Translations under genes and position numbers: made by a program
Part shown: piece by piece, positions 8,667-18,168 of the stretch
Numbering within the stretch: position 1 is the stretch's first letter
Layout of the letters: the number at the start of each line of letters is the position of its first letter
NCBI GenBank assembly: GCA_963545205.1
Contig: CAUUHW010000003.1
Coordinates: forward strand, 191,491 to 255,490
DNA length: 64,000 nucleotides
Direction of reading: 5' to 3'
Source of the DNA: CAUTYU01 sp963545205
GTDB lineage: Bacteria; Desulfobacterota; Desulfovibrionia; Desulfovibrionales; Desulfomicrobiaceae
The notes under the pieces: generated by a model
Told to the model about the DNA's origin: nothing
What the model saw: the letters and a program-made list of their open reading frames with translations, nothing else
Databases searched by the model: none

Positions 8667-9485
8667 ATGAATACAGACAGCCAGACAGATACCGGAAGCC
8701 CGTTGCAAAACTCGGAAACCCTCAGCTCCATCACGCGCGTTATTGACCGTCTGCTTGGCCCCGGCGGGTGTCCCTGGGACCAGGAACAAACCCCTGTTTC
8801 ACTGTGCGATTATCTGATTGAAGAATGCTATGAACTGGTTGAGGCCCTGCGCAGCGGCAGCAAACAGGACATTGAAGAGGAAATGGGCGATGTGTTTTTT
8901 CTGCTTCTTTTTCTGGTCCGGTTGCTTAAACAGGACGGCGTAACCACGATGACCAGTATTGCCGAAAAAAACGCGGCCAAAATGATCAGCCGTCACCCGC
9001 ACGTGTTTTCAGATACGGAAATCAATTCCAGAGAAGAGCTTTTGCGCAACTGGGAGCGAATCAAAAAAGGGGAAAAATCCGAAAAAAAAGGTGTTTTTGC
9101 TTCCCTGCCTGTCACCTTGCCGCCTCTTTTGCGCGCCTATCGTATCCATTCCAAAGCCAGTCGAACCGGTTTTACCTGGGTATCTGACGCGGATTTTGAA
9201 ACGCATTTTGAAAAGGAAAAACAGGAATGGGAGCAGGCCAGAAAGAGCGGCAATCAGGACGCCATGCTGGACGAATTTGGCGACTTTTTGTTTTGCGTGG
9301 TTGAAATGGGGCGGCGCTGCGGCATCAAGGCGAATGCTGCCCTGCATAAAGCCAATGCCAAATTCTTGCGCCGTTTCAGCGCCATGGAAGAGCTGGCGGC
9401 TGCGCAAGGACAGGATTTTTCGGAACTTGATTGCGCGCAAAAAAATGCGCTTTGGGAAAGGGTGAAAGAGGAAGAACGGCAGTGA
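8667..9485 (+). CDS. mazG: Nucleoside triphosphate pyrophosphohydrolase MazG
   Basis: 272 residues with two MazG repeats. The first has CPWDQEQTP and EECYELVEAL with EEEMGDVFFLLLFL (metal-binding EExxE...ExxD); the second, near 200-240, has DEFGDFLFCVVEMGRR. The enzyme hydrolyses canonical and damaged NTPs to NMP and pyrophosphate. The start at 8667 is the first ATG after cvpA, one base beyond its stop; longer readings in this frame would lie inside cvpA. The length matches typical MazG. Confidence 0.92.
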   Translation: MNTDSQTDTGSPLQNSETLSSITRVIDRLLGPGGCPWDQEQTPVSLCDYLIEECYELVEALRSGSKQDIEEEMGDVFFLLLFLVRLLKQDGVTTMTSIAEKNAAKMISRHPHVFSDTEINSREELLRNWERIKKGEKSEKKGVFASLPVTLPPLLRAYRIHSKASRTGFTWVSDADFETHFEKEKQEWEQARKSGNQDAMLDEFGDFLFCVVEMGRRCGIKANAALHKANAKFLRRFSAMEELAAAQGQDFSELDCAQKNALWERVKEEERQ

Positions 9486-9689
9486 ATGAACCTGGCCGTC
9501 ATTTGTTTCTTACTTTTGAATAAAGCAAGGGCGTGAAGTTCACATGTAGTTGTCTTGCCGTTTGCGATATTTTTTGTTTACAACTTTTCATGTTTTTTTC
9601 GAAGGTCGTTTTGCTGTCTGGACGGAATTTTTCGGCCAGATTTAATTTTTTTGCTTTTCTTATGAATTGGTTTTTAAGGGGCACTTTTT

Positions 9690-10721
9690 ATGCACATCCT
9701 TCATGTTCATCTCGGCAAAAGCCATCGGAGCAGCTGGCGTCAAACAGAGCTGCTTATCAGTGAGTTGGCCAGGGAACCGGATATTTGTCAGTCACTGGTT
9801 TGCCACATAGATTCCCCTTTGCGGGATAGTCTCGCCTCATTGCCGGTCAGGATTGTTCCTGTATGCAGTCGCCTGGGTGGACATGGCATTGTCGCGGATA
9901 TTGTGCACGCTCACGAAGCCTGGGCTGTTCGCTGGACGTCTGTGCATGCCTTGCTGCGCCGTACTCCGTATGTTCTGACCAGACGGGAGTCGGCTCCTAT
10001 GCAGGATACATGGAAAAATCGTCTTGTTTATGGCCGCGCGGCTTGCATCACAGCCCTGACATCGCCAATTGCCAAAGAGCTTGAGACCTGGCTTGGAAAA
10101 GAAGTTGTTTGTATCCCAAGTTGTTCAGCCAGATTGCAGGAAAATTTCAGGAAAACCCAAAAAATCTGGGAGCAGTTTGCCGGCAAGATACTGGTTGGGC
10201 ATATCGGCGCCCTGGTTGACCGCGTAAAAGGGCAAAGCCTTATTCTGGACGCTGCCCGCCGTTTGCGGACCTCATATCCTGAGCTGCATTTTCTTTTTTG
10301 GGGTGACGGCGAAGACAGGGATTTTTTGTGCCAACGTTCAGAGGACCTTGAAAATGTGAGCTGGATGGGATTTGAACCTGATATCGGCCCGTGTATTGCA
10401 GCTCTTGATCTGTTTGTTTTTCCATCTCACAGCGAGGGGCGCGGCTCAATCCTGCTTGATGTCATGGATTTTGGCGTTCCAGTCATCGCTTCAAAAGTGG
10501 GTGGCATTCCTGATATTATCGTTCACAACGTCAATGGCGAACTTCTTTCTTCCCTTAACAGTGAAGAGCTAGAGAAGGCTATAATCCGTTTGTATACGGA
10601 TAAGGACCTGGCGCGAAAATACGTGCGGGCCGGACGTGAGCGGGTCAAAAATTTCACACCGCAAATCACGGCCGTGCGGTATCTGAAAGTCTATCACCGG
10701 GTTTACGCCGGCCGCTCCTGA
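9690..10721 (+). CDS. GT4-type glycosyltransferase
   Basis: 343 residues. N-terminal MHILHVHLGKSHRSSWRQTEL, then a C-terminal Rossmann domain with GHIGALVDRVKGQ, FLFWGDGEDRDFL and the donor-site region LFVFPSHSEGRGSILLDVM followed by FGVPVIASKVGGIPDII, the GT-B/GT4 pattern with the conserved E of the EGxGxxLLE region. It probably transfers a sugar from a nucleotide donor onto a surface polysaccharide or lipid; acceptor unknown. AAGGGG precedes ATG at 9690. The 204 bp before it (9486-9689) is AT-rich with no ORF I support. Confidence 0.8.
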   Translation: MHILHVHLGKSHRSSWRQTELLISELAREPDICQSLVCHIDSPLRDSLASLPVRIVPVCSRLGGHGIVADIVHAHEAWAVRWTSVHALLRRTPYVLTRRESAPMQDTWKNRLVYGRAACITALTSPIAKELETWLGKEVVCIPSCSARLQENFRKTQKIWEQFAGKILVGHIGALVDRVKGQSLILDAARRLRTSYPELHFLFWGDGEDRDFLCQRSEDLENVSWMGFEPDIGPCIAALDLFVFPSHSEGRGSILLDVMDFGVPVIASKVGGIPDIIVHNVNGELLSSLNSEELEKAIIRLYTDKDLARKYVRAGRERVKNFTPQITAVRYLKVYHRVYAGRS

Positions 10722-10818
10722 ATTTGTATCCTTTTTTCAAGGCGGTTATAGTCCTGAAAAATCTTTGCGCGGCGTCTTTCTGTTCCGTTTATCAATTCAG
10801 TGTGTTGTTTTTTTCGTT

Positions 10819-11352
10819 TTAGAACACTTCAGCCTGAAAGGAAAAGATCCGTGTATCTTTTTCCTGCCAGGCGTCTTTGGGCAGTCCGGCCTTTTGGCAG
10901 GTCTGTTCCAGAAAGGTGGTTGTGTCCCAACCGTATTCTGTTGCGACCTGCGGCAGAAGCAGACCGGAAAATCGTCCTTTTTGGACAATAAGTCCATGCC
11001 GGCCTGGCAGAATTGTTTTGGTGTCAGTAACAGGCTGTACAGGGGTGAGAATGGAAATCTCCGTTTCAATCTCCTGAAATTCTTCCTGACTGAGAGGCGC
11101 AAAACGTGGATCGTGAAAGGCTGCGGCCCTGGCCATGGAAAAAATGGTTTCAAACAGGGGGCGGTCACTTTCTATGCGCCCGATGCAGCCGCGCAGATTT
11201 CCTTGCAACCGCAGGGTAACAAAGGCCCCCAGATGCTTGCTGAGAGTCTCTGACGGCGGCGCTGGTATTGGAAACTGTTTGCCTGTCAGTCCAGAGTCAA
11301 TGGCGATTTTTACCAGATTGTGCAGATAGGTTTTCTCTGTTTCCTGCAACAT
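10819..11352 (-). CDS. AMMECR1 domain protein
   Basis: 177 residues matching the AMMECR1 fold, with the invariant LRGCIGRIE motif near residue 52, AAFHDPRFAPLSQEE, EISILTPV and a C-terminal FLEQTCQKAGLP. AMMECR1 proteins are widespread in archaea and bacteria, sometimes near MEMO and radical-SAM genes; the biochemical role is unknown. The start at 11352 (MLQETEKTY) has GGGG 8 nt upstream. It stands alone here, converging on the glycosyltransferase gene. Confidence 0.88.
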   Translation of the reverse strand: MLQETEKTYLHNLVKIAIDSGLTGKQFPIPAPPSETLSKHLGAFVTLRLQGNLRGCIGRIESDRPLFETIFSMARAAAFHDPRFAPLSQEEFQEIETEISILTPVQPVTDTKTILPGRHGLIVQKGRFSGLLLPQVATEYGWDTTTFLEQTCQKAGLPKDAWQEKDTRIFSFQAEVF

Positions 11353-11434
11353 GCTTTTAGCCCCTTTTATACAGCACTTTTTGCAAAGAATAGAAAATGG
11401 CAAATGTTATTTTTGGGTTATTGATCAAGGAAAA

Positions 11435-11617
11435 CTATACAAATGCGCATATATCAACAAGCTCCCCGTCTTCAGCAAGCAGCAGAATATTTTCATCCAT
11501 AAAAGAGACGTAACAGACAGGGACGTTATAGCAAGCAGCATGTTCCTTAAGAACTTCAGGAACACGCGGGTCATCAATGCTCAGTAATTCATCTTCATCA
11601 TATTCATTGTTTTTCAT
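11435..11617 (-). CDS. Small acidic protein of unknown function
   Basis: 60 residues beginning MKNNEYDEDELLSIDDP. It is strongly acidic, with two cysteines around residues 30-37 (AACYNVPVCY) and a third near the C-terminus, no membrane segment and no domain I recognise. AGGA lies about 6 nt before the ATG, and the gene starts 17 bp after the stop of the next small gene, so the two look co-transcribed. Confidence 0.6.
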   Translation of the reverse strand: MKNNEYDEDELLSIDDPRVPEVLKEHAACYNVPVCYVSFMDENILLLAEDGELVDICAFV

Positions 11618-11633
11618 GCTGTTCCTTTTATTA

Positions 11634-11828
11634 TTAACAGCCCCGGCAGTAATCAAAAAAATCACTGTCAACCTGTAAGGAGAGGCCCTTTTCCGTAGAA
11701 AGCATACGGATGACCTTGCTTGGATCAAGCGCGACATCTTCGGCCATATCGGTCAGTTTTCTTTTTTTCATGCCCGCCAGAATCTGATCGCATTCCTTAA
11801 ATACTGCGATTTCAACCCATTCGTCCAT
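11634..11828 (-). CDS. Small protein of unknown function with a C-terminal CxxC
   Basis: 64 residues starting MDEWVEIAVFKECDQILAG, with a KKRKLTDMAEDVALDPSKV segment that could be a short helix-turn-helix-like region, and ending YCRGC. GGAG lies about 9 nt upstream of the ATG. It forms a two-gene unit with the acidic 60-residue gene. A toxin-antitoxin or regulatory role is possible but nothing in the sequence shows it. Confidence 0.6.
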   Translation of the reverse strand: MDEWVEIAVFKECDQILAGMKKRKLTDMAEDVALDPSKVIRMLSTEKGLSLQVDSDFFDYCRGC

Positions 11829-11993
11829 GTTTTTTACTCTCCTTTTTTTATTTTCTTCTGCTAACTCGATGCCTGAAAAAAAGACGGAAAAGCCGCCCTG
11901 TTACATTTTGTATTGCCAAAAAATAAAAATAGTGCATTCCCTGTCACAAAGCAAGATTTTTTATCCGTTTTGTTTGAAACAACGGGAAAATGT

Positions 11994-13411
11994 TTATTTT
12001 TTCCAGAACTCCGGCACAAAAAGAACAAGAACTGTATAAAGTTCCAGTCTGCCAGGAATCATGCAAAAAATAAGTATCCATTTGCCGATTGCAGGATATG
12101 GGCGAAGTTTTCCTCCGGGCCAACAGAGCCAGATCCAGGACCGATATCGCCCAGACAGGCGATGGTTGCGGTAAAGGCGGTAAGCAGGTCAAGGCCGAGA
12201 GCGGACAGGGCAAGGCCGCGGACAGCGCGAAGAGCAGCATAAACAGGATAAAAAAGGCGCTGATACTGCTGAGTATTTCGGGTTTAATCGCGTTGTTGCC
12301 CTGTTTGACGGTGTCCCCCCCTCCGTGGGTGCCCAGACGAAGCAGTTCGTTATCGCCTTGTTTGAGCAGGACCTGAAAATGCATACATTTTAACCCGCCG
12401 CTGGTTGAACCGGCGCAGCCGCCAAGAAACATGCAAAAGAGGAGCAGGGCCTGGGCCAGCATCGGCCAGGGTTCATAGTCTTTTGTGGCAAAGCCCGTGG
12501 TGGTCAGGATTGAGGCAACCTGAAAGGCAGCGTGACGCAGGGAATCTGTAAGGTTTGACGTGTCGACCAGCCAGATACTCAGCGTGATGGAAAGTGTCCA
12601 CAGTGCCAAGAAAAAAAGTAGAAACGAAATTCGCTGTCACGCCACACAGCCAGCGGACGACCATGCAGGGCCTGATAATGCAGGGCAAAGTTGACTCCGG
12701 CCAGAAACATGAACAGGGTGATAATCCATTCGATATATTCGCTGTTAAACCAGGCAACAGATGTGTTTTTGGTGGAAAATCCGCCGGTGGCCAAGGTGGC
12801 AAAAGAGTGGCAAAGGGCGTCAAAAAAATCCATTCCGTCCAAAAGCAGCAACACTGTCTCCAGCGCGGTAAAAAAGACGTACACCCACCAGAGGGGCATT
12901 GCTGTATCTTTGATGCGGGGACTGAGTTTGTCCGGCTTGGGCCGGGCATCTCGGTCTTGTATATCTGCATGCCCGTCACACCCAGAAAGGGCAGGATTGC
13001 CAGGGAAAGCACAATAATTCCCATGCCGCCCAGCCAGTGGTCAGGGCGCGCCAGAACAAAAGCCCTTTGGGCATGGCTTCAGTATCAGGAAGAATGGAAG
13101 CTCCGGTAGTGGTAAAGCCGGAAAAGGATTCAAACACCGCGTTGGTAAGGGAAGCGCGCCGAAAAGGCCGACAAAAATCCAGCCCAGAGCGACAATGGCC
13201 ATACCCTCACGGTGGTTAATGGAATCAATTTTTTCGCTACGCAGTAACCAGTAGATTCCCCCACCGCTTACAATTGTCGCGCACATGGAAAGCAGAAGCG
13301 TATTGTTCCCGCGTCCTGATGCCACAGGGAAAAAAACAGGGGAAACAGCATACACACGCCAACACAAACAAGGGGCAGCCCCACGACCTGGAGAGAATAT
13401 TTCCAATGCAT
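11994..13411 (-). pseudogene. trkH: trkH-like potassium uptake protein broken by many single-base indels
   Basis: Reading across frames on the minus strand rebuilds a nearly full TrkH (about 470 codons), from MHWKYSLQVVGLPLV at 13411 to LVLFVPEFWKK and stop at 11994-11996. Typical pieces are VALGWIFVGLFGALP, the pore segment SGFTTTGASILPDTEAMP, LGGMGIIVLSLAILP, ATLATGGFSTKN, ASILTTTGFATKDYEPWP and GGCAGSTSGGLKC. The frame changes near 13310, 13145, 13040, 12938, 12615, 12210 and 12090, with a probable compensating pair near 12320-12335. I saw no stop-creating substitution in the rebuilt frame; the lesions I can resolve look like single-base losses, several in homopolymers. The intact protein would be the membrane subunit of Trk. 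No trkA is adjacent. Either recent decay or consensus error explains this. Confidence 0.85.
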
Positions 13412-13615
13412 TCCACATTCACCTGAAAAAAGTCATTTGAGATGTTGCAACTCTACTGCGTATGGGAGGTGCGCGTCACGTCGTGTAATAACAGATTTTT
13501 TGGTTCTTCCTTTGACATTTTTTCTTTCTTCAGTCAGAAAAAATGCGGCAGATAATTGCGCAGCATCGTTAAACGTGTGCGAAGCTCCGTTTGATTATAG
13601 TATAAGGAGAGGTGA

Positions 13616-14077
13616 GTGGATCCTGTGGATTTTGAACAATATATGACAAGTTCAGTCGGTTTTCTTGTTAACCGTCTTGCTCTGCGCATCAATCTTGATA
13701 TGCGTCGCGCCTTGATTCGTAATGGGCACGATATAACGCCGGAACAATGGGCAGTCCTGATGCGGCTGTATGGATATGGCCGAATGAATCATAATGAACT
13801 GGCCAGGCGTACGCTGAAGGAAATGCCAACCCTGACCCGTATCCTGGACATTTTGCGGAAAAAGGGACTGGTTGTGAAAGAAAAAGACAAAAATGACAGA
13901 CGGGTCTCTTTTCTTGTTTTGACGGAAAAGGGCCGGCTTGTTTGTGAGCAAACCAACAGTATTGCCTGTGAAACCCGGGAAAGCTTTATGCGCGGCATTG
14001 GGCCTGAAGCAATAGGGCAGACTTTTTCTGTTTTGCAGCAGATGCTGCGGAATCTGGAAAGCGACAGCGTGCTGTAG
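13616..14077 (+). CDS. MarR-family transcriptional regulator
   Basis: 153 residues with a MarR winged helix: DITPEQWAVLMRLYGYGRMNH, recognition-helix region LARRTLKEMPTLTRILDILR, and wing VKEKDKNDRRVSFLVLTEKG with the conserved DxRR. It should bind DNA as a dimer and respond to a small ligand. GTG at 13616 has AAGGAGAGG 7 nt upstream; the next in-frame GTG is three codons on. Targets cannot be told. The 200 bp upstream (13412-13615) is intergenic with a trkH remnant on the other side. Confidence 0.88.
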   Translation: MDPVDFEQYMTSSVGFLVNRLALRINLDMRRALIRNGHDITPEQWAVLMRLYGYGRMNHNELARRTLKEMPTLTRILDILRKKGLVVKEKDKNDRRVSFLVLTEKGRLVCEQTNSIACETRESFMRGIGPEAIGQTFSVLQQMLRNLESDSVL

Positions 14078-14151
14078 GCTGTTTGTTTGTCGTGCCTGAA
14101 CCCTAAGTATAGGGCCGCAGCGTTCTAAAGCGGCTTGTGAGCCTTTATTTT

Positions 14152-15357
14152 TTATTGTTGAGGCGGTTGGAAATCTTCAAAAATAAGCCTGTCCAGTCCG
14201 TGCAAAACCTGTCCGTACAGCCCGCCATAACCGGGAAAGGAACCAAATAATCTCAGTTTTTGTTCTTGCAGTACTACGTTGGCGCTTGCTTCGGGCGAAG
14301 AGGGGGCTTTTGAAAGCGCAAGCCGTTCCTGCAACAGGTACTGTTGCCAGCCGCTGACAAGTTCCTGTACCGGCTCCCGCAGCTCTTGTTCAAGGTCAGG
14401 GGAAGAGCGCAGGGCTTGGCAGGTCATGGTAAAAAGCGTTGACAGCAGCGAACCGGGGATGCCGCGTCTCCAGCCAAGCAGCCACTGGGAGCGCCAGAAA
14501 AGCAAAAAATTGCGCTGACCCAAGAGGATACATTCTGTAACACCTTCGAAAAGTTCGTTTAACAGCCGCCCGTTTTCAGCGGGCAGGTTGGCGTCCGGCT
14601 GCCAGCTCCTGACACGGGCCGGGTCTGGCACTTCAATTCCAGCCTGCCGCAGCAGGCTCCCAAGCAGGAGATTGGCTGCGTTTGCGTCTGGCGTTTCCAG
14701 ATGTGGATAACTGAGAATATATGTTCCGTTTCCGAATCTGCCGCGTATGATGCACGGTTCGTCTTGTAAGAGCGCCGGGTCAAGTTTGATGCCATAACAT
14801 TTTTCCCATGCCTGTAAATCTTCCCAGCTTTGTTTGGGTGGCAGGTAAAGGTCTGAAACCCAAAAATCAGGACCGGGCTCTTGGTAGGAGGCAATGACTT
14901 CCACATCTGTTCCATCTTGCGGGGCAAACTGGGAGGGCCACCAGACCGGAAGCGGCAGGATTTGGGAACTGGTATGAATTTTTGACAGCACATATCCACT
15001 GAAATTGGGCAGGCGTCCGCTTCCTGTTTTTCGTTGCCAGCAGCACAGGTCAAGAAAACCGCCGCTTTTGCTGTTCAACCCCAGACCTGCGCCGCCGCAC
15101 ACGCCAAAATAGGTGCCGCCGTTTTCCACCCAGTCCTGAATGTTTTTTTTCCCTTCAGCGCCAAGGGCTTTTGCTTTCAGTCTGGCCCAGCCGCCGGGCA
15201 CAAGAAGCAGTTGCGGATTTTTTTCCTGCAACAGGCCGTCCCGGATTTGCGCCGCGCTGACCAAGCGAAATCGGATTTCCATTTCCCGCAGCGCATGGAC
15301 AAAGAGCAGTCCCCAGAGCTGGGATTCGTCCCAGAGTACAACCAGTTTTTCGCGCAT
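14152..15357 (-). CDS. Glutamine amidotransferase-like (BPL_N domain) protein, unknown function
   Basis: About 401 residues. The N-terminal 200 carry LVVLWDESQLWGLLFVHALRE, LLLVPGGWARLKAKALG and GGTYFGVCGGAGLGL, where GVCGGAGL resembles the nucleophile elbow of class I glutamine amidotransferases, as in the biotin-protein-ligase N-terminal-like family; GNGTYILSYPHLETP carries a candidate His. The C-terminal half is helical and unrecognised. Two adjacent ATGs (15360, 15357) follow AAGGA; I use the second. It diverges from valS. A catalytic Cys/His pair is plausible but unproven. Confidence 0.7.
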   Translation of the reverse strand: MREKLVVLWDESQLWGLLFVHALREMEIRFRLVSAAQIRDGLLQEKNPQLLLVPGGWARLKAKALGAEGKKNIQDWVENGGTYFGVCGGAGLGLNSKSGGFLDLCCWQRKTGSGRLPNFSGYVLSKIHTSSQILPLPVWWPSQFAPQDGTDVEVIASYQEPGPDFWVSDLYLPPKQSWEDLQAWEKCYGIKLDPALLQDEPCIIRGRFGNGTYILSYPHLETPDANAANLLLGSLLRQAGIEVPDPARVRSWQPDANLPAENGRLLNELFEGVTECILLGQRNFLLFWRSQWLLGWRRGIPGSLLSTLFTMTCQALRSSPDLEQELREPVQELVSGWQQYLLQERLALSKAPSSPEASANVVLQEQKLRLFGSFPGYGGLYGQVLHGLDRLIFEDFQPPQQ

Positions 15358-15440
15358 CATATTTCCTTTTACTTGATTTTTGCCGCTGACCTCAATATCA
15401 GTCAATCTTTATCTTTTATCAACACGCGGAGAAAAAAACA

Positions 15441-18098
15441 ATGTCAAGTCAAGAACTGGCCAAGGGATATGAACCGGCAGACGTGGAAAAACGCTGGATT
15501 GCATATTGGGAAGAAAAAAAATCCTTTTGTCCTGACCCCAAAAAGGCAGGCAGAAGGTATTCGATTGTTATTCCGCCACCCAATGTCACAGGCAGTCTGC
15601 ATATGGGACACGCTCTGAACCTGACCTTGCAGGATATTTTATGCCGGCATCAGCGTCAGCTTGGCGCCAATGTTTTGTGGGTGCCGGGAACAGACCACGC
15701 TGGTATTGCCACGCAAAACGTGGTGGAAAGGCAGTTGGCCACAGAAGGCAAAAGCCGTGATGATTTGGGCCGGGCCGCTTTTATTGAGCGGGTCTGGGAA
15801 TGGAAGAACGAATACGGTGACAAGATTCTCAATCAGGTACGGCGTATTGGCGCGTCTGTTGATTGGAGCCGCTTGCGCTTTACAATGGACGAGGGGCTTT
15901 CCCGCGCTGTGCGTGAGGTCTTTGTTTGTCTGTATGAAGAGGACCTGATTTATCAGGGCGATTATATCATTAACTGGTGTCCGCGTTGCCATACCGCCCT
16001 GGCAGATATTGAGGTTGAACATGAAGACGTGCCCGGTGGGCTGTACCAGATGTCGTATCCGCTGGCTGATGGAAGCGGGACTTTGACCATTGCCACAACC
16101 AGACCGGAAACCATGTTTGGCGACACTGCTGTTGCTGTTCACCCGGAAGATGAGCGCTACCAGTCCGTGATTGGCAAGGAAGTGCTGCTCCCGCTTACTG
16201 ACCGCCGCATTCCGGTTATCGCCGACTCCTATGTTGATATGGAATTTGGCACAGGCTGTTTGAAGGTCACACCTGCGCACGACATGAACGACTTTGAAAT
16301 CGGACGGCGTCACAATCTGCCGGTTTTGCAGGTTATTGACGGGCAGGGCATTATGACTGCCGAGGCCGGGCCGGATTTTGCCGGGCTTGACCGTTTTGCC
16401 TGCCGTAAAAAAACTCTTGAGGCACTTAAGGAAAAAGGATTTTTGCTTCACAGTGAAGATTACTCGCACAGTGTGGGCCATTGTTACCGCTGTCGCACAG
16501 CCATTGAACCGTACGTTTCCAGACAGTGGTTCGTGGCCACAGCTAAACTGGCTGAACGGGCCAAGGCCGCGGTACAAAATGGTAATACGCGGATTTTACC
16601 GGCCCAGTGGGAAAAAACCTATTATGAGTGGCTGGATAATATCCGTGACTGGTGCATTTCCCGTCAAATCTGGTGGGGGCACCGTATTCCGGCCTGGAAC
16701 TGCCAGGATTGCGGAAAACTGACTGTTGCCCGGCAAGACCCGGCTACCTGCCCGCATTGCCAGAGCACGAAACTCAGGCAGGACCCTGATGTTCTGGACA
16801 CCTGGTTTTCTTCTGCGCTGTGGCCGTTTTCCACATTGGGCTGGCCGGATAAAACACCTGAACTGGCTGCTTTTTATCCCACGTCCACTCTGGTCACCGG
16901 ATTTGACATTTTGTTTTTCTGGGTCGCGCGCATGATGATGATGGGCCTGCATTTTATGGATAAAGTGCCGTTTGATGACGTGTATATTCACGCTTTGGTG
17001 CGTGATGAAAACGGCCAGAAGATGAGCAAGTCCAAAGGCAATGTTATTGACCCGCTGTTGATGATTGACAAATATGGTACAGACGCCTTTCGGTTTACCC
17101 TGACCGCGTTTGCGGCCATGGGGCGGGATATCAAGATGGCTGAAAAGCGCATTGAGGGCTACCGCCATTTTATCAATAAAATCTGGAACGCGGCCCGGTT
17201 TGCCCTGATGAATATTTCCGGTGCGGAACCGGCACTTGATGAAAAAACGTCCTTGCCCCTGCATCACCGCTGGATACTGCACCGTCTGGAAGAAACGCGG
17301 GAATCCACGGCGCGGGCTTTGCAGGAATACCGTTTCAATGACGTTGCCCAAGGCCTGTACACCTTTGTCTGGCACGAGTTTTGTGACTGGTATCTGGAAC
17401 TGATTAAGCCGGAACTGTACGGAGAAGATGAAGCGCAAAAAGAGGCGGCCCGTGCTTGCTTACTCATGGTTTTGCGGGAGGTGCTTATTTTGCTGTACCC
17501 GGTTATCCCTTTTGTGACCCAGGAAATTTGGGAAAAAATCGCCCCAAAAAATCAGGAAGACCTGGCAAAGGTGGCTTTTCCGTCCGCCCGTCCGCAGTGT
17601 CTGGACGAAAATGTGGCCAGACGCATGAATCTGCTGCAACAGGTTATTGTCAGTATCCGCAATATCCGTGCGGAACTGGGGATTGCTCCCGGCCGCAGGC
17701 TGGAAGTGCTTTTACAGGCCAAAGCGAAAGACCACGCTTTTTTGCAGGAACATACAGCGGAAATCCTGAATCTGGCCCGGCTGACAGATTTGCGCGTGGA
17801 CACAAAGATTGACGCGCCGCATGGGTGCGCCACCTCGGTTGTGGAAGGAAATGAAATCTTTGTGCCGCTGGAAGGGATTATTGATTTTCAGGACGAAATA
17901 GGGCGGCTGGACAAGGAACTGGCCAAACTGAACAAGGAACTTGAATTTTGCGCCAAAAAACTTGGCAATCCGGCCTTTGTGGATAAGGCCCCGGCAGATG
18001 TGGTGCAAAAGGAACGGGACAAGGCTGAGGGCTTGAATCTGAACAGGGAAAAACTGCTGGCCTTGCGTGAGCGTCTGGCCGCGTATTTGCATTCCTGA
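15441..18098 (+). CDS. valS: Valyl-tRNA synthetase
   Basis: 885 residues, class I synthetase charging tRNA-Val. HIGH motif is PPNVTGSLHMGHAL near residue 40, the editing (CP1) domain lies around 190-330 with TIATTRPETMFGDTAV, the zinc-ribbon cysteines are in NCQDCGKL and CPHCQST, the KMSKS loop is GQKMSKSKGNVIDP near 530, and a C-terminal coiled-coil arm ends the protein (IGRLDKELAKLNKELEF). GGAG precedes ATG at 15441. Length is normal. It appears to be monocistronic. Confidence 0.97.
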   Translation: MSSQELAKGYEPADVEKRWIAYWEEKKSFCPDPKKAGRRYSIVIPPPNVTGSLHMGHALNLTLQDILCRHQRQLGANVLWVPGTDHAGIATQNVVERQLATEGKSRDDLGRAAFIERVWEWKNEYGDKILNQVRRIGASVDWSRLRFTMDEGLSRAVREVFVCLYEEDLIYQGDYIINWCPRCHTALADIEVEHEDVPGGLYQMSYPLADGSGTLTIATTRPETMFGDTAVAVHPEDERYQSVIGKEVLLPLTDRRIPVIADSYVDMEFGTGCLKVTPAHDMNDFEIGRRHNLPVLQVIDGQGIMTAEAGPDFAGLDRFACRKKTLEALKEKGFLLHSEDYSHSVGHCYRCRTAIEPYVSRQWFVATAKLAERAKAAVQNGNTRILPAQWEKTYYEWLDNIRDWCISRQIWWGHRIPAWNCQDCGKLTVARQDPATCPHCQSTKLRQDPDVLDTWFSSALWPFSTLGWPDKTPELAAFYPTSTLVTGFDILFFWVARMMMMGLHFMDKVPFDDVYIHALVRDENGQKMSKSKGNVIDPLLMIDKYGTDAFRFTLTAFAAMGRDIKMAEKRIEGYRHFINKIWNAARFALMNISGAEPALDEKTSLPLHHRWILHRLEETRESTARALQEYRFNDVAQGLYTFVWHEFCDWYLELIKPELYGEDEAQKEAARACLLMVLREVLILLYPVIPFVTQEIWEKIAPKNQEDLAKVAFPSARPQCLDENVARRMNLLQQVIVSIRNIRAELGIAPGRRLEVLLQAKAKDHAFLQEHTAEILNLARLTDLRVDTKIDAPHGCATSVVEGNEIFVPLEGIIDFQDEIGRLDKELAKLNKELEFCAKKLGNPAFVDKAPADVVQKERDKAEGLNLNREKLLALRERLAAYLHS

Positions 18099-18168
18099 GC
18101 TGTTTTTTCGCAGCAAGGCGCTCTTTGGTTTTACAAGCCCCCCTGTGTTTGAGTAAAATACGCGGAGT

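Noticed and set aside
15639..16577. Minus-strand ORF of 312 codons inside valS
   Set aside because: It is fully antisense to a well-conserved synthetase and has no recognisable motif.
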